Both the position numbers and the translations under genes were made by a program. A stretch of 64,000 bases of DNA from Curvibacter sp. (GTDB lineage: Bacteria; Pseudomonadota; Gammaproteobacteria; Burkholderiales; Burkholderiaceae_C), in the NCBI GenBank assembly GCA_020621965.1, contig JAHRYV010000003.1, positions 62,001 through 126,000 of the forward strand, read 5' to 3'. Each line of letters starts with the position of its first letter. Position 1 is the stretch's first letter. Under the pieces are notes generated by a model. That model made no database searches. It saw only the letters and a program-made list of their open reading frames with translations, and was not told the origin of the DNA. Shown here piece after piece: positions 47,088 to 57,600 of this stretch.

Positions 47088-47560
47088 TCGATGTCTTCCA
47101 TCAGGTTGGCCATCTCCACCGCCACGCGGGCGGCGTCGCGGCCTTTGTCGCTCTGGCGCGCGACGGCCTGGTCCATGTTCTCCACCGTCAGGATGGCGTT
47201 GGCGACCGGGATCTGGTAGTCCAGCGCGATGCGGGTGACACCGGCGCCGGATTCGTTGGCGACCAGCTCGAAGTGGTAGGTCTCGCCACGGATGATGCAG
47301 CCCAGGGCGATCAGGGCGTCGTAGTTGTTCTTCTCGGCCAGGGTCTGCAGGGCCAGCGGCACTTCCAGCGCGCCGGGCACCATGATGTGGTCGATGCGCT
47401 TGGCCTGCACGCCCAGCGCGGCCAGCTCGGCACGGCAGGCCTGGGCCAGGGCGTTGGTGACCGCTTCGTTGAAGCGGGCCTGCACGATGCCGATGTACAG
47501 CTTGCTGCCGTCCAGGCGGGCATCGCCGGGTTCGAGATTGCCTTTGTCTGCGCCAAACAT
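47084..47560 (-). CDS. ribH: 6,7-dimethyl-8-ribityllumazine synthase RibH
   Basis: Lumazine synthase of 158 residues, penultimate step of riboflavin synthesis. Conserved '[13 protein letters not shown]', '[12 protein letters not shown]', '[14 protein letters not shown]' (with catalytic His) and '[10 protein letters not shown]'. Overlaps nusB and follows ribBX by 19 bases. Confidence 0.95.
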   Translation of the reverse strand: MFGADKGNLEPGDARLDGSKLYIGIVQARFNEAVTNALAQACRAELAALGVQAKRIDHIMVPGALEVPLALQTLAEKNNYDALIALGCIIRGETYHFELVANESGAGVTRIALDYQIPVANAILTVENMDQAVARQSDKGRDAARVAVEMANLMEDIE

Positions 47561-47579
47561 GATGGTGGATTCCTTCGGT

Positions 47580-48695
47580 TTATTTCTGTACGTAACTGGT
47601 GACTTCGAGCCCGTAGCCGACCATGCTGGGCAGCCGACGCGGGTTGCCCATGAGATTCATCTTGTGCACGCCGCAGTCGCGCAGGATCTGCGCACCGACG
47701 CCGTAGCTGCGCAGGTCCATGCGGCCGCGCTCGGGGGCGTGGCTGGCGCGCGCCGTGCCTTCGAACTGGGCCAGCAGCTGGTCGGCGCTCTCGCCGCAGT
47801 TGAGCAGGACCACGACGCCACGGCCTTCATTCGCAATGCGCGACAGGCAGGCGTCCAGGCCCCAGGAGTGCATGGCGCGGCCGACCTCCAGCGCGTCCAG
47901 CACCGACAGCGGCTCGTGCACGCGCGCCAGCACCGTGTCCTGCGCGCCCCACTGGCCGCGCACCAAGGCCAGGTGCAGGCCCTGGCTGGGTTTGTCGCGG
48001 TAGGCGTGGGCGGTGAATTCGCCGAAGGCGGTGTTCAGGGTGCGCGTGCCGACCTTCTCGATCAGGGATTCGGTGTGGCTGCGGTATTTGATGAGATCGG
48101 CGATGGTGCCGATCTTCAGGCCGTGCTCGGCGGCGAAGAGCTGCAGGTCGGGCAGGCGGGCCATGGTGCCGTCGTCCTTCATGATCTCGCAGATCACGGC
48201 GGAGGGCGAGCAGCCGGCCATGGCGGCCAGATCGCAGCCGGCTTCGGTGTGGCCGGCGCGCATGAGCACGCCGCCGTCCACTGCCTGCAGCGGGAAGATG
48301 TGGCCGGGCTGCACCAGGTCCTCGGGCTTGGCGGTCGGGGCCACCGCGGCCTGCACGGTGCGGGCGCGGTCGGCGGCCGAGATGCCGGTGGTGACGCCGC
48401 TGGCGGCTTCGATGGAGACCGTGAAAGCGGTGCTGTAGACGGTGCCGTTGCGCGCGGCCATGGGCGGCAGGCGCAGGTATTCGCAGCGCTGGCGCGTGAG
48501 CGTCAGGCAGATCAGGCCGCGGCCGAAGCGGGCCATGAAGTTGATGGCGTCGGCCGTGACATGGTCGGCCGCGAGGACCAGATCGCCTTCGTTCTCGCGG
48601 TCTTCCTCGTCGACCAGGATGACCATGCGGCCGGCGCGCATCTCGGCCACGATGTCTTCGACGGGCGAGATCGCCACGGGTGCTTTGTTGCTCAT
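47580..48695 (-). CDS. ribBA: 3,4-dihydroxy-2-butanone-4-phosphate synthase with degenerate GTP cyclohydrolase II-like half
   Basis: Protein of 371 residues. N-terminal DHBP synthase (1-205) is intact: acidic metal loop '[11 protein letters not shown]' (~29-39) and '[12 protein letters not shown]'. The C-terminal half aligns with GTP cyclohydrolase II ('[25 protein letters not shown]', '[14 protein letters not shown]') but lacks the zinc cysteines; the corresponding segment reads '[20 protein letters not shown]'. It should therefore make only DHBP, matching RibBX-type hybrids described in proteobacteria. GTP cyclohydrolase II must be elsewhere. Overlaps ribE by four bases. Confidence 0.9.
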   Translation of the reverse strand: MSNKAPVAISPVEDIVAEMRAGRMVILVDEEDRENEGDLVLAADHVTADAINFMARFGRGLICLTLTRQRCEYLRLPPMAARNGTVYSTAFTVSIEAASGVTTGISAADRARTVQAAVAPTAKPEDLVQPGHIFPLQAVDGGVLMRAGHTEAGCDLAAMAGCSPSAVICEIMKDDGTMARLPDLQLFAAEHGLKIGTIADLIKYRSHTESLIEKVGTRTLNTAFGEFTAHAYRDKPSQGLHLALVRGQWGAQDTVLARVHEPLSVLDALEVGRAMHSWGLDACLSRIANEGRGVVVLLNCGESADQLLAQFEGTARASHAPERGRMDLRSYGVGAQILRDCGVHKMNLMGNPRRLPSMVGYGLEVTSYVQK

Positions 48696-49333
48696 GAAGC
48701 TGCTTTCTGCGGGGTGGTGCCGGCGGCGAGCATGCGCTCGACGTAACGCGCCACGGTGTCGATTTCGAGGTTGACGCCCGCGCCTGCCTTGAGCAGGCCC
48801 AGGGTGGTGTTCTGCACCGTGTGCGGAATGAGGTTGATGCTGATCTCGCAGCCCTGGGCGTTGTCGGCCACGCGGTTGACGGTCAGGCTGATGCCGTTGA
48901 CGGCGATGGAGCCCTTGTAGGCCAGGTAGCGCGCCAGTTCGGCCGGGGCCTGGATGCGCAGCTCCCAGCTTTCGCCGATCGGGGCAAATGAACTGATCGT
49001 GCCTACGCCGTCCACATGGCCCGAGACGATGTGGCCGCCCAGGCGGTCGCCGGCACGCAGGGCTTTTTCCAGGTTGACCTGGGCGTCCAGCTGTAGGCCG
49101 GTGGTGCGGGCCAGCGATTCGGCCGAGATGTCGATGGTGAACTGCCGCTGCGGGAGATCGAGGTGGGTCACCGTCATGCAGGCGCCATTGAGGGCGATGC
49201 TGTCGCCCAGGCCGACATCGTCGAGGTAAGCGGGCGGGCAGGCGATGGTGAGGCGCTTGCCGTGCTGTAAAGAGCTACCCAGGTCGTGGCTGGCGACGAT
49301 GCGCCCCACGCCGGTGATGATTCCGGTGAACAT
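48692..49333 (-). CDS. ribE: Riboflavin synthase alpha chain
   Basis: Protein of 213 residues with two lumazine-binding repeats: '[14 protein letters not shown]' and '[15 protein letters not shown]' in the first, '[16 protein letters not shown]' and '[15 protein letters not shown]' in the second. It dismutates two lumazines to riboflavin. Lies between ribD and ribBX on the same strand. Confidence 0.95.
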   Translation of the reverse strand: MFTGIITGVGRIVASHDLGSSLQHGKRLTIACPPAYLDDVGLGDSIALNGACMTVTHLDLPQRQFTIDISAESLARTTGLQLDAQVNLEKALRAGDRLGGHIVSGHVDGVGTISSFAPIGESWELRIQAPAELARYLAYKGSIAVNGISLTVNRVADNAQGCEISINLIPHTVQNTTLGLLKAGAGVNLEIDTVARYVERMLAAGTTPQKAAS

Positions 49334-49357
49334 CCCGCTATTTTCGCAGGTAAACGG

Positions 49358-50497
49358 TCAGAAGTCGTCGCGGCCGGGAATTCGGGCCAGGATGCGCAGA
49401 TCGGGGCCGACCAGGCTGGTGTCGCGGTAGGTCAGCGGCACGGCCTGGGCCAGCTCGGTCAAGGGCCCGATATTCACCATGCCTCGGCCGGCGCCCAGCA
49501 GCTTGGGCGCCAGGTAGACCAGGAATTCGTCCACCAGGGCTTCGCGCAGCAGCGAGCCGTTGAGCTTGTGGCCGGCTTCCACGTGCACCTCGTTGACTTC
49601 GCGCGCGGCCAGGTCGCGCAGCATGGCGGCCAGATCGACCTTGCCGCCGGGGCCGGGGCAATAGACGACGGTGGCGCCCCTGGCCTCCAGCGCGGCTTTT
49701 CTTGCCTCGTCGGGTACGGCGGCATAGATGAGCAGGGTGCGTTGTGGCTTGAAGAGCAGGGCGTCCAGCGGCGTTTCCAGCCGGCTGTCCACCACCACCA
49801 GATGGGGCTGGCGCGGGGCATCGGCCAGCCGCACGTCCAGGCGCGGGTTGTCTTCCAGCACGGTGCCGATGCCGGTGAGCACAGCGCAGGCGCGGGCCCG
49901 CCAGGCATGGCCGTCGGCGCGTGCCGGTTCGGAGGTGATCCACTGGCTGGCGCCGTTCTCCAGCGCGGTCTGGCCGTCCAGCGAGGCGGCGACCTTCAGG
50001 CGCACCCAAGGCGTGCCACGCACCATGCGGCTGAAAAAGCCGATGTTGAGCTCGCGTGATTCGGCGGCACCGGGGCCGATCTCCACCTCGATGCCGGCCG
50101 CGCGCAGGCGCGCAAAACCCTGGCCGGCCACTTTGGGGTTGGGGTCCTGCAGGGAAGCCACCACCTTGCCGATGCCGGCCGCGACCAGGGCGTCGCAGCA
50201 CGGCCCCGTGCGGCCCTGGTGGGCGCAGGGCTCCAGCGTCACATAGGCCGTCGCACCACGCACCGAATGGCCGCGCGCAGCCGCATCGCTCAGCGCCACG
50301 ATCTCGGCATGCGGCCCGCCGGCGCGCTGGGTGTGGCCCTGGCCCAGCACCTGGCCCTCGGCGCCGACGATGACGCAACCTACGCGCGGATTGGGGTTGG
50401 TCAGGCGCAGGCCTTGGGCGGCCAGGGCCAGGGCTTGCAGCATGAGTGGCGGGATATCAAGGGGGCTGGAAGGGTTCATGCCGGGATTATTGGCCAC
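49358..50497 (-). CDS. ribD: Bifunctional riboflavin deaminase-reductase RibD
   Basis: Protein of 379 residues. Deaminase half with zinc motifs 'GGPHAEIVAL' and 'LEPCAHQGRTGPCCDAL'; reductase half from ~155 ('PWVRLKVAASLDGQTAL', 'GIGTVLEDNPRLDVR', 'HVEAGHKLNGSLL'). It converts the pyrimidine product of GTP cyclohydrolase II. First of the rib genes here; no FMN riboswitch was recognised upstream. Confidence 0.94.
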   Translation of the reverse strand: MANNPGMNPSSPLDIPPLMLQALALAAQGLRLTNPNPRVGCVIVGAEGQVLGQGHTQRAGGPHAEIVALSDAAARGHSVRGATAYVTLEPCAHQGRTGPCCDALVAAGIGKVVASLQDPNPKVAGQGFARLRAAGIEVEIGPGAAESRELNIGFFSRMVRGTPWVRLKVAASLDGQTALENGASQWITSEPARADGHAWRARACAVLTGIGTVLEDNPRLDVRLADAPRQPHLVVVDSRLETPLDALLFKPQRTLLIYAAVPDEARKAALEARGATVVYCPGPGGKVDLAAMLRDLAAREVNEVHVEAGHKLNGSLLREALVDEFLVYLAPKLLGAGRGMVNIGPLTELAQAVPLTYRDTSLVGPDLRILARIPGRDDF

Positions 50498-50534
50498 AAG
50501 TGGGTCCAGGGCGCCGGCATTACGCCCGACGGGT

Positions 50535-51122
50535 TCATGGCGGCGTCTGCGCCGCCTCTGCGCTGATCTCGAGGCGCAGGACGCTGGCGACCGGCTGCCC
50601 CTCTTTCAGGGCCGGCGCAAAACGCACCTCGCTCAGCGTCTCGCCGACGGCCGTGACGTATTCGGTGGGCAGCTCCGTCGGTTCCGCCTCGAAGGCGGTC
50701 ACGCGGCCCTGTTCGTCGACCCACAACTTGATGACCACGGTCCCCTGCACCGTGGGTAGTCTGGCCTCGGGGATGTCGAGGTTCACCGGGCCCAGCGGAT
50801 AGGCGCCGCGGCTGGGGAGGGGGACGCGCGGAGTCTCCTGCGTGGCCGCCGTCGGAGCGCTGGCCTGCGGTTGCGCCGGGTCGGCCGGCACGGGCGCAGG
50901 AGCGGGCGGGGTAGGTTTGGGAGCCCGGGTCTGGCGTGGCGGCGGGGGGAGCAGGCGCGCCGTCAGCAGGTGGGAGGCCGGCGCGGGCGTGCCGGCCCCC
51001 GCCGCGCTGTCATCGCCGCGACCAGGGAGCCAGGCCAGGCCGACATGCAGCAGCGCCGAGACCAGCAAGGCGGTGAGCAGACGCCCGAAACCCGGCGTGT
51101 AAGGCGTCGAAGCCAAGGTCAT
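50535..51122 (-). CDS. TonB-like energy transducer
   Basis: Protein of 195 residues from ATG 51122. Membrane anchor ~15-33 ('RLLTALLVSALLHVGLAWL'), Pro/Ala-rich linker (~65-110, 'KPTPPAPAPVPADPAQPQAS') and C-terminal TonB-like domain ('VQGTVVIKLWVDEQGRVTAF', 'EVRFAPALKEGQPV'). No ExbB/ExbD next to it. Located 37 bases upstream of ribD on the same strand. Confidence 0.8.
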   Translation of the reverse strand: MTLASTPYTPGFGRLLTALLVSALLHVGLAWLPGRGDDSAAGAGTPAPASHLLTARLLPPPPRQTRAPKPTPPAPAPVPADPAQPQASAPTAATQETPRVPLPSRGAYPLGPVNLDIPEARLPTVQGTVVIKLWVDEQGRVTAFEAEPTELPTEYVTAVGETLSEVRFAPALKEGQPVASVLRLEISAEAAQTPP

Positions 51123-51273
51123 GGACAGGAGTGTGTGCAAAAGTCGCCACGGGTGCGCGCCGCTCAGGCCGGAAAAGCAACCGCTGGTCGAACAGTCCGC
51201 GCCCGCACGGCAAGGACTCACTAGGATTTGACTGAACAGTTTTCATTATTGCGCGAGTCCAGAGGAAACAGCT

Positions 51274-51702
51274 ATGAAGAGACATGCCGGTTTTACGCTG
51301 ATCGAGGTGATGATCACCGTGGCCATCGTCGCCATCCTGGCGGCGGTGGCGCTGCCCGCCTACAACGAATACGTAATACGCGGGAAGATTCCGGAGGCCA
51401 CCTCGACGCTGGCAGTCAAACGGGCCCAGATTGAGCAGTTCTTCCTGGACAACCGCAGCTACCTGGATGCGGCGAACAACCCGCCTGCGGCCTGCACGTC
51501 CGCCACTAGCAGCAAGAATTTTGATTTCGACTGTACGGGTGTGACGGCCACGACCTACACGCTGCGCGCGGTGGGCAAGGGTTCCATGAACGGTTTCACC
51601 TTCTCCGTCAACCAGGCCAACGGCAAGGCCTCGGTTGCACCGTCCGGCTGGACTGGCAACAGCAACTGCTGGATCGTGCGCAAGAGCGGCGATTGTGCTT
51701 GA
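51274..51702 (+). CDS. pilE: Type IV pilin-like protein (PilE family)
   Basis: Prepilin of 142 residues. Short leader MKRHAG is followed by 'FTLIEVMITVAIVAILAAVA', with Glu5 of the mature protein present and PilD cleavage after Gly. 'KRAQIEQFFLDNRSYL' and a C-terminal cysteine pair ('NSNCWIVRKSGDCA') give the D-region loop. First gene of a minor pilin operon and probably an accessory subunit of the tip complex. Confidence 0.88.
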   Translation: MKRHAGFTLIEVMITVAIVAILAAVALPAYNEYVIRGKIPEATSTLAVKRAQIEQFFLDNRSYLDAANNPPAACTSATSSKNFDFDCTGVTATTYTLRAVGKGSMNGFTFSVNQANGKASVAPSGWTGNSNCWIVRKSGDCA

Positions 51703-51727
51703 CGCGCGGGAAGACTGGAGGTCCGCC

Positions 51728-52330
51728 ATGCAGCAACATCACACGAACGGCGGGTCTGGGCATGGTTGTTCGCGTCAACGCGGACAGCGGGGCTTTACCA
51801 TCATCGAAGTGATGATCGTCCTCACGATCGTCGGCATCGCGCTGACGTTTGGCCTGCCCAGCATGTCGGCCTGGCTGCAGAGCAACCAGATTCGCAATGC
51901 CACCGAGTCCATCCAGAGTGGGCTGCAAGTGGCCAAGTCGGAAGCGGTGCGCCGCAACACCAACGTGCAGTTCACCCTGACGTCGCTGACACCGGGCGGT
52001 ACTGCGGACTGGTCAATCGCCTGCCAGACGCCCAGCGCCGAATGTCCGGGGGCGGGCATGACCGAGACCTCGATCCAGACTTTTTCGTCCCGGGAGGGCG
52101 CGGCTGCGGCCCGGGTCGCGGCGCCCCAGGCCACCTTCACTTTCGGCGGCACGGGGCGGTTGACGCCCATGCCGGCGGCCACGCTCGCAATCAATGTCAC
52201 CAATCCCAACGGTGGCGCGTGTGCGGCCGACGGTGGCCCTATGCGATGCCTGCGCATCCAGGTGTCCCCGGGCGGTCACCTCAAGATGTGCGACCCGGCC
52301 CTGCCTTCCACCAACGCTCGCGGCTGCTGA
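51728..52330 (+). CDS. fimT: GspH/FimT family pseudopilin
   Basis: Prepilin-like protein of 200 residues. Unusually long leader (~22 residues, His/Arg-rich) ending 'QRG', then 'FTIIEVMIVLTIVGIALTFG' with Glu5. GspH-type middle 'NATESIQSGLQVAKSEAVRRNTNVQF' and two cysteine pairs. Starts 25 bases after pilE. FimT/FimU-type minor pilins prime pilus assembly, and FimT relatives can bind DNA in uptake. Confidence 0.85.
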   Translation: MQQHHTNGGSGHGCSRQRGQRGFTIIEVMIVLTIVGIALTFGLPSMSAWLQSNQIRNATESIQSGLQVAKSEAVRRNTNVQFTLTSLTPGGTADWSIACQTPSAECPGAGMTETSIQTFSSREGAAAARVAAPQATFTFGGTGRLTPMPAATLAINVTNPNGGACAADGGPMRCLRIQVSPGGHLKMCDPALPSTNARGC

Positions 52331-52340
52331 GGTGATCGCG

Positions 52341-52874
52341 ATGGACTCCCGTACTCCCCCCCCGCACGCGCAGTCAGGCGTCATGCTGATCGAGGCGCTG
52401 ATTGCCTTGCTGATCTTTTCCCTGGGTGTGCTGGGCATCGTGGGCCTGCACGCCACGGCCAGCAAGGTATCGGGTGACGCCCGCTATCGCAGCGAGGCGG
52501 CCTTGATGGCCAATGAACTGATCGGGAAGATGTGGGCCGGCGACCGCAGCGCGGCCGTTCTGCGTACCGCATACGACAGCTCCCAGAACGGGCCGGCCTT
52601 TCAGGCCTGGGCCTGGGTCGGGACCGACGCAGGGTCACCAGGTACCCAGGCAGCGCCCGCGCAAGGCACGGTGCTGAAGATGTTGCCGGGAGCCAGCGCC
52701 AATTTGCCGGTTGTGACGGTGACCCCGGTCAGCCGCACCGTGACGACGTCCAGCGGCACGGTTGTGACCGTCACCACCGCCCAGGTGAACGTCACCATCA
52801 AGTGGCAGGCCCCGCAGGAAAACGGCGATGGTTCGGTCCACAGCTATGTGGCCGTCGCGCACATTGGAGGTTGA
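52341..52874 (+). CDS. pilV: Type IV pilus modification protein PilV
   Basis: Minor pilin of 177 residues: leader to 'QSG', then 'VMLIEALIALLIFSLGVLGI' with Glu5, and 'RYRSEAALMANELIGKMW' as in PilV. ATG 52341 is used; a GTG nine bases upstream in frame is possible. Ends one base before the pilW start. Confidence 0.88.
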   Translation: MDSRTPPPHAQSGVMLIEALIALLIFSLGVLGIVGLHATASKVSGDARYRSEAALMANELIGKMWAGDRSAAVLRTAYDSSQNGPAFQAWAWVGTDAGSPGTQAAPAQGTVLKMLPGASANLPVVTVTPVSRTVTTSSGTVVTVTTAQVNVTIKWQAPQENGDGSVHSYVAVAHIGG

Positions 52875-52875
52875 T

Positions 52876-53925
52876 GTGTTGCACCGCATCCAACTCAACC
52901 GCAAACGCTCGGCCGGTATGGGCCTGGTCGAGGTCATGGTGGCCCTGGTCATCGGGATGTTCGGCGTCCTGGTCATGATGCAGGTCCTGACGGTCACCGA
53001 AGAGCAGAAACGCACCACCACCAGCGGCAACGACGCCATGAACGAGGGTGTGATGGGTCTTTATGCAATGCAGACAGATTTGCGCATGGCTGGTTACGGC
53101 ATCGCCGATCGCAGATTGCTGGGCTGCACTCTGACGCTGCGCGCCGGCGTTGTGCTCAACCGCCTCGCACCGGTGATGATCAATTCCACCAATATCACGG
53201 GCAAGGATGCGAACACGGACAGCCTGCTGGTCTTGTACGGCAATACGACAGGCACGCCGCAAGGAGTGAATGTTGTTGCCTCGGGCAACATCGTTCAGAC
53301 GCCGTCGGCGTTTTCAGTCAACGATTGGGTCGTGGTGGGGCCTGCCAGTCCGCCCTCGCCGTGCGTCCTGTCCTTGCAGCGGGTGGCCGGCGTCGACGCC
53401 ACCAACCGGACCGTGACACTGACCTCGGGCGCCGCCCTGACTTCTGGTGATGCCTTGTTCAATCTGGGGCAGAGCATCCGGGCGGTGGGTTATGCCATCC
53501 GAAGTGGCAATCTCGCCATGTGTGACTTCACCGATACGGCCAGGGACTGTACCCAGGCCAGTGCCTGGGTCCCGATCGCCAACAACATGGTGTCGCTGCG
53601 CGCGCAATACGCCCGGGACACGACGGCACCGAACATGGATGCCATCGCCGACACCTATGACCAGACTGCGCCGACCACGGCGTGCGAGCTGATACGGGTG
53701 CCGGCGACTCGTTTGGCGCTGGTGGCGCGCAGCACGCAGGCCGAGAAGGATGTGGTGACCACCGCTGCGCCTGTCTGGGAAGGCACGCTGGATGCTGCCG
53801 GCAATCCTGCCGCACCCATCGTCCTGACGTGGCTCTCTGACTGGCAGAAATACCGCTACAAGGTGTTCCAGACGATGGTGCCGCTGCGCAATATCTCGTG
53901 GATGGGAGCGGTCTCAGGATGTTAA
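52876..53925 (+). CDS. pilW: Type IV pilus assembly protein PilW (GTG start)
   Basis: Minor pilin of 349 residues. GTG at 52876 is chosen because GGAGG (52866-52870) is well placed and it gives a short leader before 'GLVEVMVALVIGMFGVLVMM' with Glu5. 'MQTDLRMAGYGI' and a C-terminal 'YRYKVFQTMVPLRNISW' are PilW-like. It overlaps pilX by seven bases. Confidence 0.88.
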   Translation: MLHRIQLNRKRSAGMGLVEVMVALVIGMFGVLVMMQVLTVTEEQKRTTTSGNDAMNEGVMGLYAMQTDLRMAGYGIADRRLLGCTLTLRAGVVLNRLAPVMINSTNITGKDANTDSLLVLYGNTTGTPQGVNVVASGNIVQTPSAFSVNDWVVVGPASPPSPCVLSLQRVAGVDATNRTVTLTSGAALTSGDALFNLGQSIRAVGYAIRSGNLAMCDFTDTARDCTQASAWVPIANNMVSLRAQYARDTTAPNMDAIADTYDQTAPTTACELIRVPATRLALVARSTQAEKDVVTTAAPVWEGTLDAAGNPAAPIVLTWLSDWQKYRYKVFQTMVPLRNISWMGAVSGC

Positions 53926-54557
53926 GCCCACGTACATTCCTTCGGCAGCACGCGCCGCTGGCCCGGCGCCAGGGCGGTGTGGTCATGCTGGTGGCGCTCA
54001 TCGTGCTGGTGGTCATGACCCTGGCCGGGATCGCCCTGATGCGTTCCATGGATACCAGCACCATGATCGCCGGCAATATGGCTTTCAAGCAGGCGGCCAC
54101 CCATGCGGCGGATACAGGGGTGGAGTCGGCGATCGCCTGGCTGGAAGAGAACAATGCCATCAACAACCTTGACGTCACGATCAAGAATCGCGGCTATAGC
54201 GCCTCGACCGGCAACAACGCCGACTACCCGCTGGGCGAGGTGTTCTGGAAGAAGCTCGAAGCTGCGGGAGTCTGCCACCTGAACCAATTCGGCCAGGGCT
54301 GTGTAACGGACCCGGAGGCCAATGCCAACGGCAACAAGATCAGCTTCATGATCCAGCGCCTGTGCCAGACTCCGGGCGACCGCAACGGTGCCCGCTGTGC
54401 CGCGGTTGCCGGCACAGTGAGCAGTGGCGGTAACGACGAAGGTGCTGGCACGCAGGGCCTCGAAGGCGGGTTCGCATTGGTCTACTACCGCGTTACGGTG
54501 CGTGTGGAGGGGCCGCGCAATTCGGTCAGTTACGTGCAGTCCATTGTCTATCTCTGA
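53919..54557 (+). CDS. pilX: Type IV pilus assembly protein PilX
   Basis: Minor pilin of 212 residues. N-terminal hydrophobic helix 'GVVMLVALIVLVVMTLAGIAL' lacks the Glu5 of other pilins, which is usual for PilX. 'FKQAATHAADTGVESAIAWL' follows. Several cysteines (~120-165) could form disulfides. ATG at 53919 overlaps pilW; an in-frame ATG at 53898 is less likely. Confidence 0.87.
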   Translation: MLSPRTFLRQHAPLARRQGGVVMLVALIVLVVMTLAGIALMRSMDTSTMIAGNMAFKQAATHAADTGVESAIAWLEENNAINNLDVTIKNRGYSASTGNNADYPLGEVFWKKLEAAGVCHLNQFGQGCVTDPEANANGNKISFMIQRLCQTPGDRNGARCAAVAGTVSSGGNDEGAGTQGLEGGFALVYYRVTVRVEGPRNSVSYVQSIVYL

Positions 54558-54615
54558 TGGGTCGACAGATCATGAAGACTTCCATCTCGCCTCTATCCAA
54601 CTTCAGGAGCGTGCC

Positions 54616-57600
54616 ATGAAGCAACGCCGCGTTTACGGTCATTTCGGGTCGGCCCTGGTCGTTTTGCTCTCGGCACTGTTTGCCCCAGGGCTCAATGGCT
54701 GGCAGCCGGTGCATGCCGCCACGCCGATCTCGACCCAGCCCATCTTCATCACGCCGAGTTCGACCGATCAGGTAAAGCCCAACATCTTCATCGTGCTTGA
54801 CGATTCCGGCTCCATGGACTGGGACTACATGCCGGACGTGGTGTCGAACTTCGACCAGGATGGCAGCGGCAACAAGAAATTCGGTTTTGCCAGCAGCCAC
54901 TGCAACGGCGTCTACTACAACCCCAATATCACCTACAGCCCGCCGGTGGACGCGGCCGGCACCAGCTATGCGGATTCGTCCTTCACCAGCGCCAAGAGGG
55001 ACGGGTTCAATACCGGCTCCACCGCCGTCGACCTGAGCACCAGCTTTCGCGCTTTCAGCAGCGACACGAGCCAGGCGGCCTATTACTACAAGTACTCTGG
55101 CACCCAGACAGCAGAATCCCAGAAGAAGTACTACACCGCCACCAGCATCTTCTACAAGGAGTGCAACAGCCTCAGGACGTCGACCACGGCGCACGACGGC
55201 ACCAATCCGGTGAATACGGTGTTCACCAAGGTGCTGGTGAGCAATACCTCGGGTCCGGGCGGAACGGACGAGCGGAAGAACTTCGCCAACTGGTACACCT
55301 ATTACCGTACCCGCATGCAGATGATGAAGACCGCCACCGGCCTGGCCTTCAAGAGCATCGACGACAACTTTCGCGTCGGCCTCATGACGTTGCACGGCAA
55401 CGCTTCGCCCGGCTTCCTCAATATCACGGACTTCAACCAGACGCAGAAGGACAGCTTCTACACCAACCTTTATGCCAGTGATCCGAACAACGGCACGCCC
55501 TTGCGGGCTGCACTGTCCGCGGCCGGACGCATGTATGCGGGCAAGCAGGGGACCATCAACGGCGTCGCCGTGATCGACCCCGTGCAGTATTCCTGCCAAC
55601 AGAACTACACCATTCTGTCCACTGACGGTTTCTGGAACGGTGCCGGGGGTGTCAAGCTCGATGGCAGCACCTCCATCGGCAACGAAGACGGCAAGCTGCC
55701 CCGTCCGTATTTTGACGGCGCCACGACCACGCGCACTATCGTCACGCCCTATACGCGGACCCAGGACAAACCGACGACGACGACGACTACGCGGACGACC
55801 ACTTGGAGCAAGAAGACCACGGTTATCGGTGGCGCGTGCGTTTCTGTGCAGGGTACCCAGACGGCGCCCATGAACGTGGGCAATTCCCGCACCGGCGCGC
55901 TGGCTCTGGCCAGTTCCAACCCCGACTCCAATCAGTGCGTTTCCCTGGGCGGCTCGGGTTCTGGAAGGGGGTATTTCTGCCGCTCGAACAGTTCCGGCAC
56001 CCTGCCCACGGGCGCGAACCAGTCGGTCATCACGCTGTCTAACGGCAACACGTACTATTTGGCCAGCGTGGCCGGCAATTCCGGATGCACCACGGCGAGG
56101 ACGGCGTTCGGCAACAACTACTGGAACACCGTCGGCGCGTGCCCCGGTTATTCCGGCAACACGGTGACCGCAACGCCTTATACCCAGACGCAGAATCAGG
56201 TCACAGCCGTTGAGTCGCTGGATCGCTACACGGCCAGCCAGACCACGACCGAGACCATCACCAACGGCGTTTCCGCTGGCGTGGGACCGCTGAGTCCGTC
56301 AACGCCTTCCTACAGCCTGACAGCCAACCTGAGTTCGACGACAACGCTGAGTGACACCTGCGGCGGCCAAGCGGCTCCTTGTCCGAGCGCCAGCGGAACC
56401 TGGGCGGCCGGCACGGTGACCTCAACGTGCGTGGCGACGGCTTCGCTACCCGCCGCCGGGACAACGACGCCGGCCGTGATCGGAACGCCGTCCGTGACCA
56501 GCAATACTGTCACCGGCGCCGTGGTTGCCAGTACCGGCCCCACCGCCGGCACGCCGACCGAAACCATCGTGACTTCCGGCGGTTCCAGCGATACCCTGGC
56601 CGATGCGGTGGCGTACTACTACAACACTGCCTTGCGGAGCACGACACTGGGCAACTGTACTCCCGGCACGGCCAAGAACAACCTCTGTGCGGGGGGGCCG
56701 ACGCCGACCTCCGACGACCCGGCGACCTGGCAGCATATGACCACCTTCACGGTGGGCCTCGGAGTGCGGGGCCAGATGGTGTATTCGAAGCGTTATGCCG
56801 CAGACGCGGAAAACAAGGTCGCCAGCGACTATACCGACGTCTATTACGGCAACAACGCCACCTCGTCAGTCACCTGCACCTGGCGCGACGCCCTGACCAC
56901 GGCCGGCGCGGCCTGCAACTGGCCTGTGGCGGTTGCCGATACCGCCACGGCGGTGGACGACTTGTGGCATGCCGCCGTCAACGGCCATGGCCGTTATTAC
57001 TCCGCCACCGATCCGAACGAGTTGGCCAATGGTCTGACTCAGACGCTCAAGTTCATCGTGGACCAGCCCAAGCCCGGCACGGCAGCGTCGGCGGCGACGA
57101 CCAACCCCAAGGTGACCGAGAACAACAACTACCAGTTCAGTTCCTTCTTTCTGTCCGTGGAATGGTCCGGCGACCTGATTCGCCAGACCAAGGATCTGAC
57201 CACGGGCAAGCCGCCGGTGTTCGATCTGTTGAAGCGCGATCCGGTCACGTTTGACTGGTCTGCCCGCGACCAGCTGGATGCCCAGACCTACACGGGTCGC
57301 AACATCTACTTCAAGGGCTCGGCCGGCCTGAGTCCTTTCACCTGGGCCAATGTGACAGCGGAAGGTTTGCAGGGCTATTTCACGGCACCGCATGTCTCCA
57401 CCACGCCCCCGGGATATCCGAACCAGCTGACGGGCCTGACCCAGTTCTGTGCGACTGGCAGTGTCTGCATCAGCAGCACGGCGCAGAGCAACACGACGGT
57501 CGCGACGGGTGGTGCGGCCGGCGAGGCGCTGATCAACTTCCTGCGCGGCGACCGCAGCAATGAGGAAGGCACGGCCCCGGATACGAGCAAGTTCTACCGC

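Noticed and set aside
51220-51250. Possible sigma-54 promoter before pilE
   Set aside because: TTGC is present but no GG at the needed -24 spacing.
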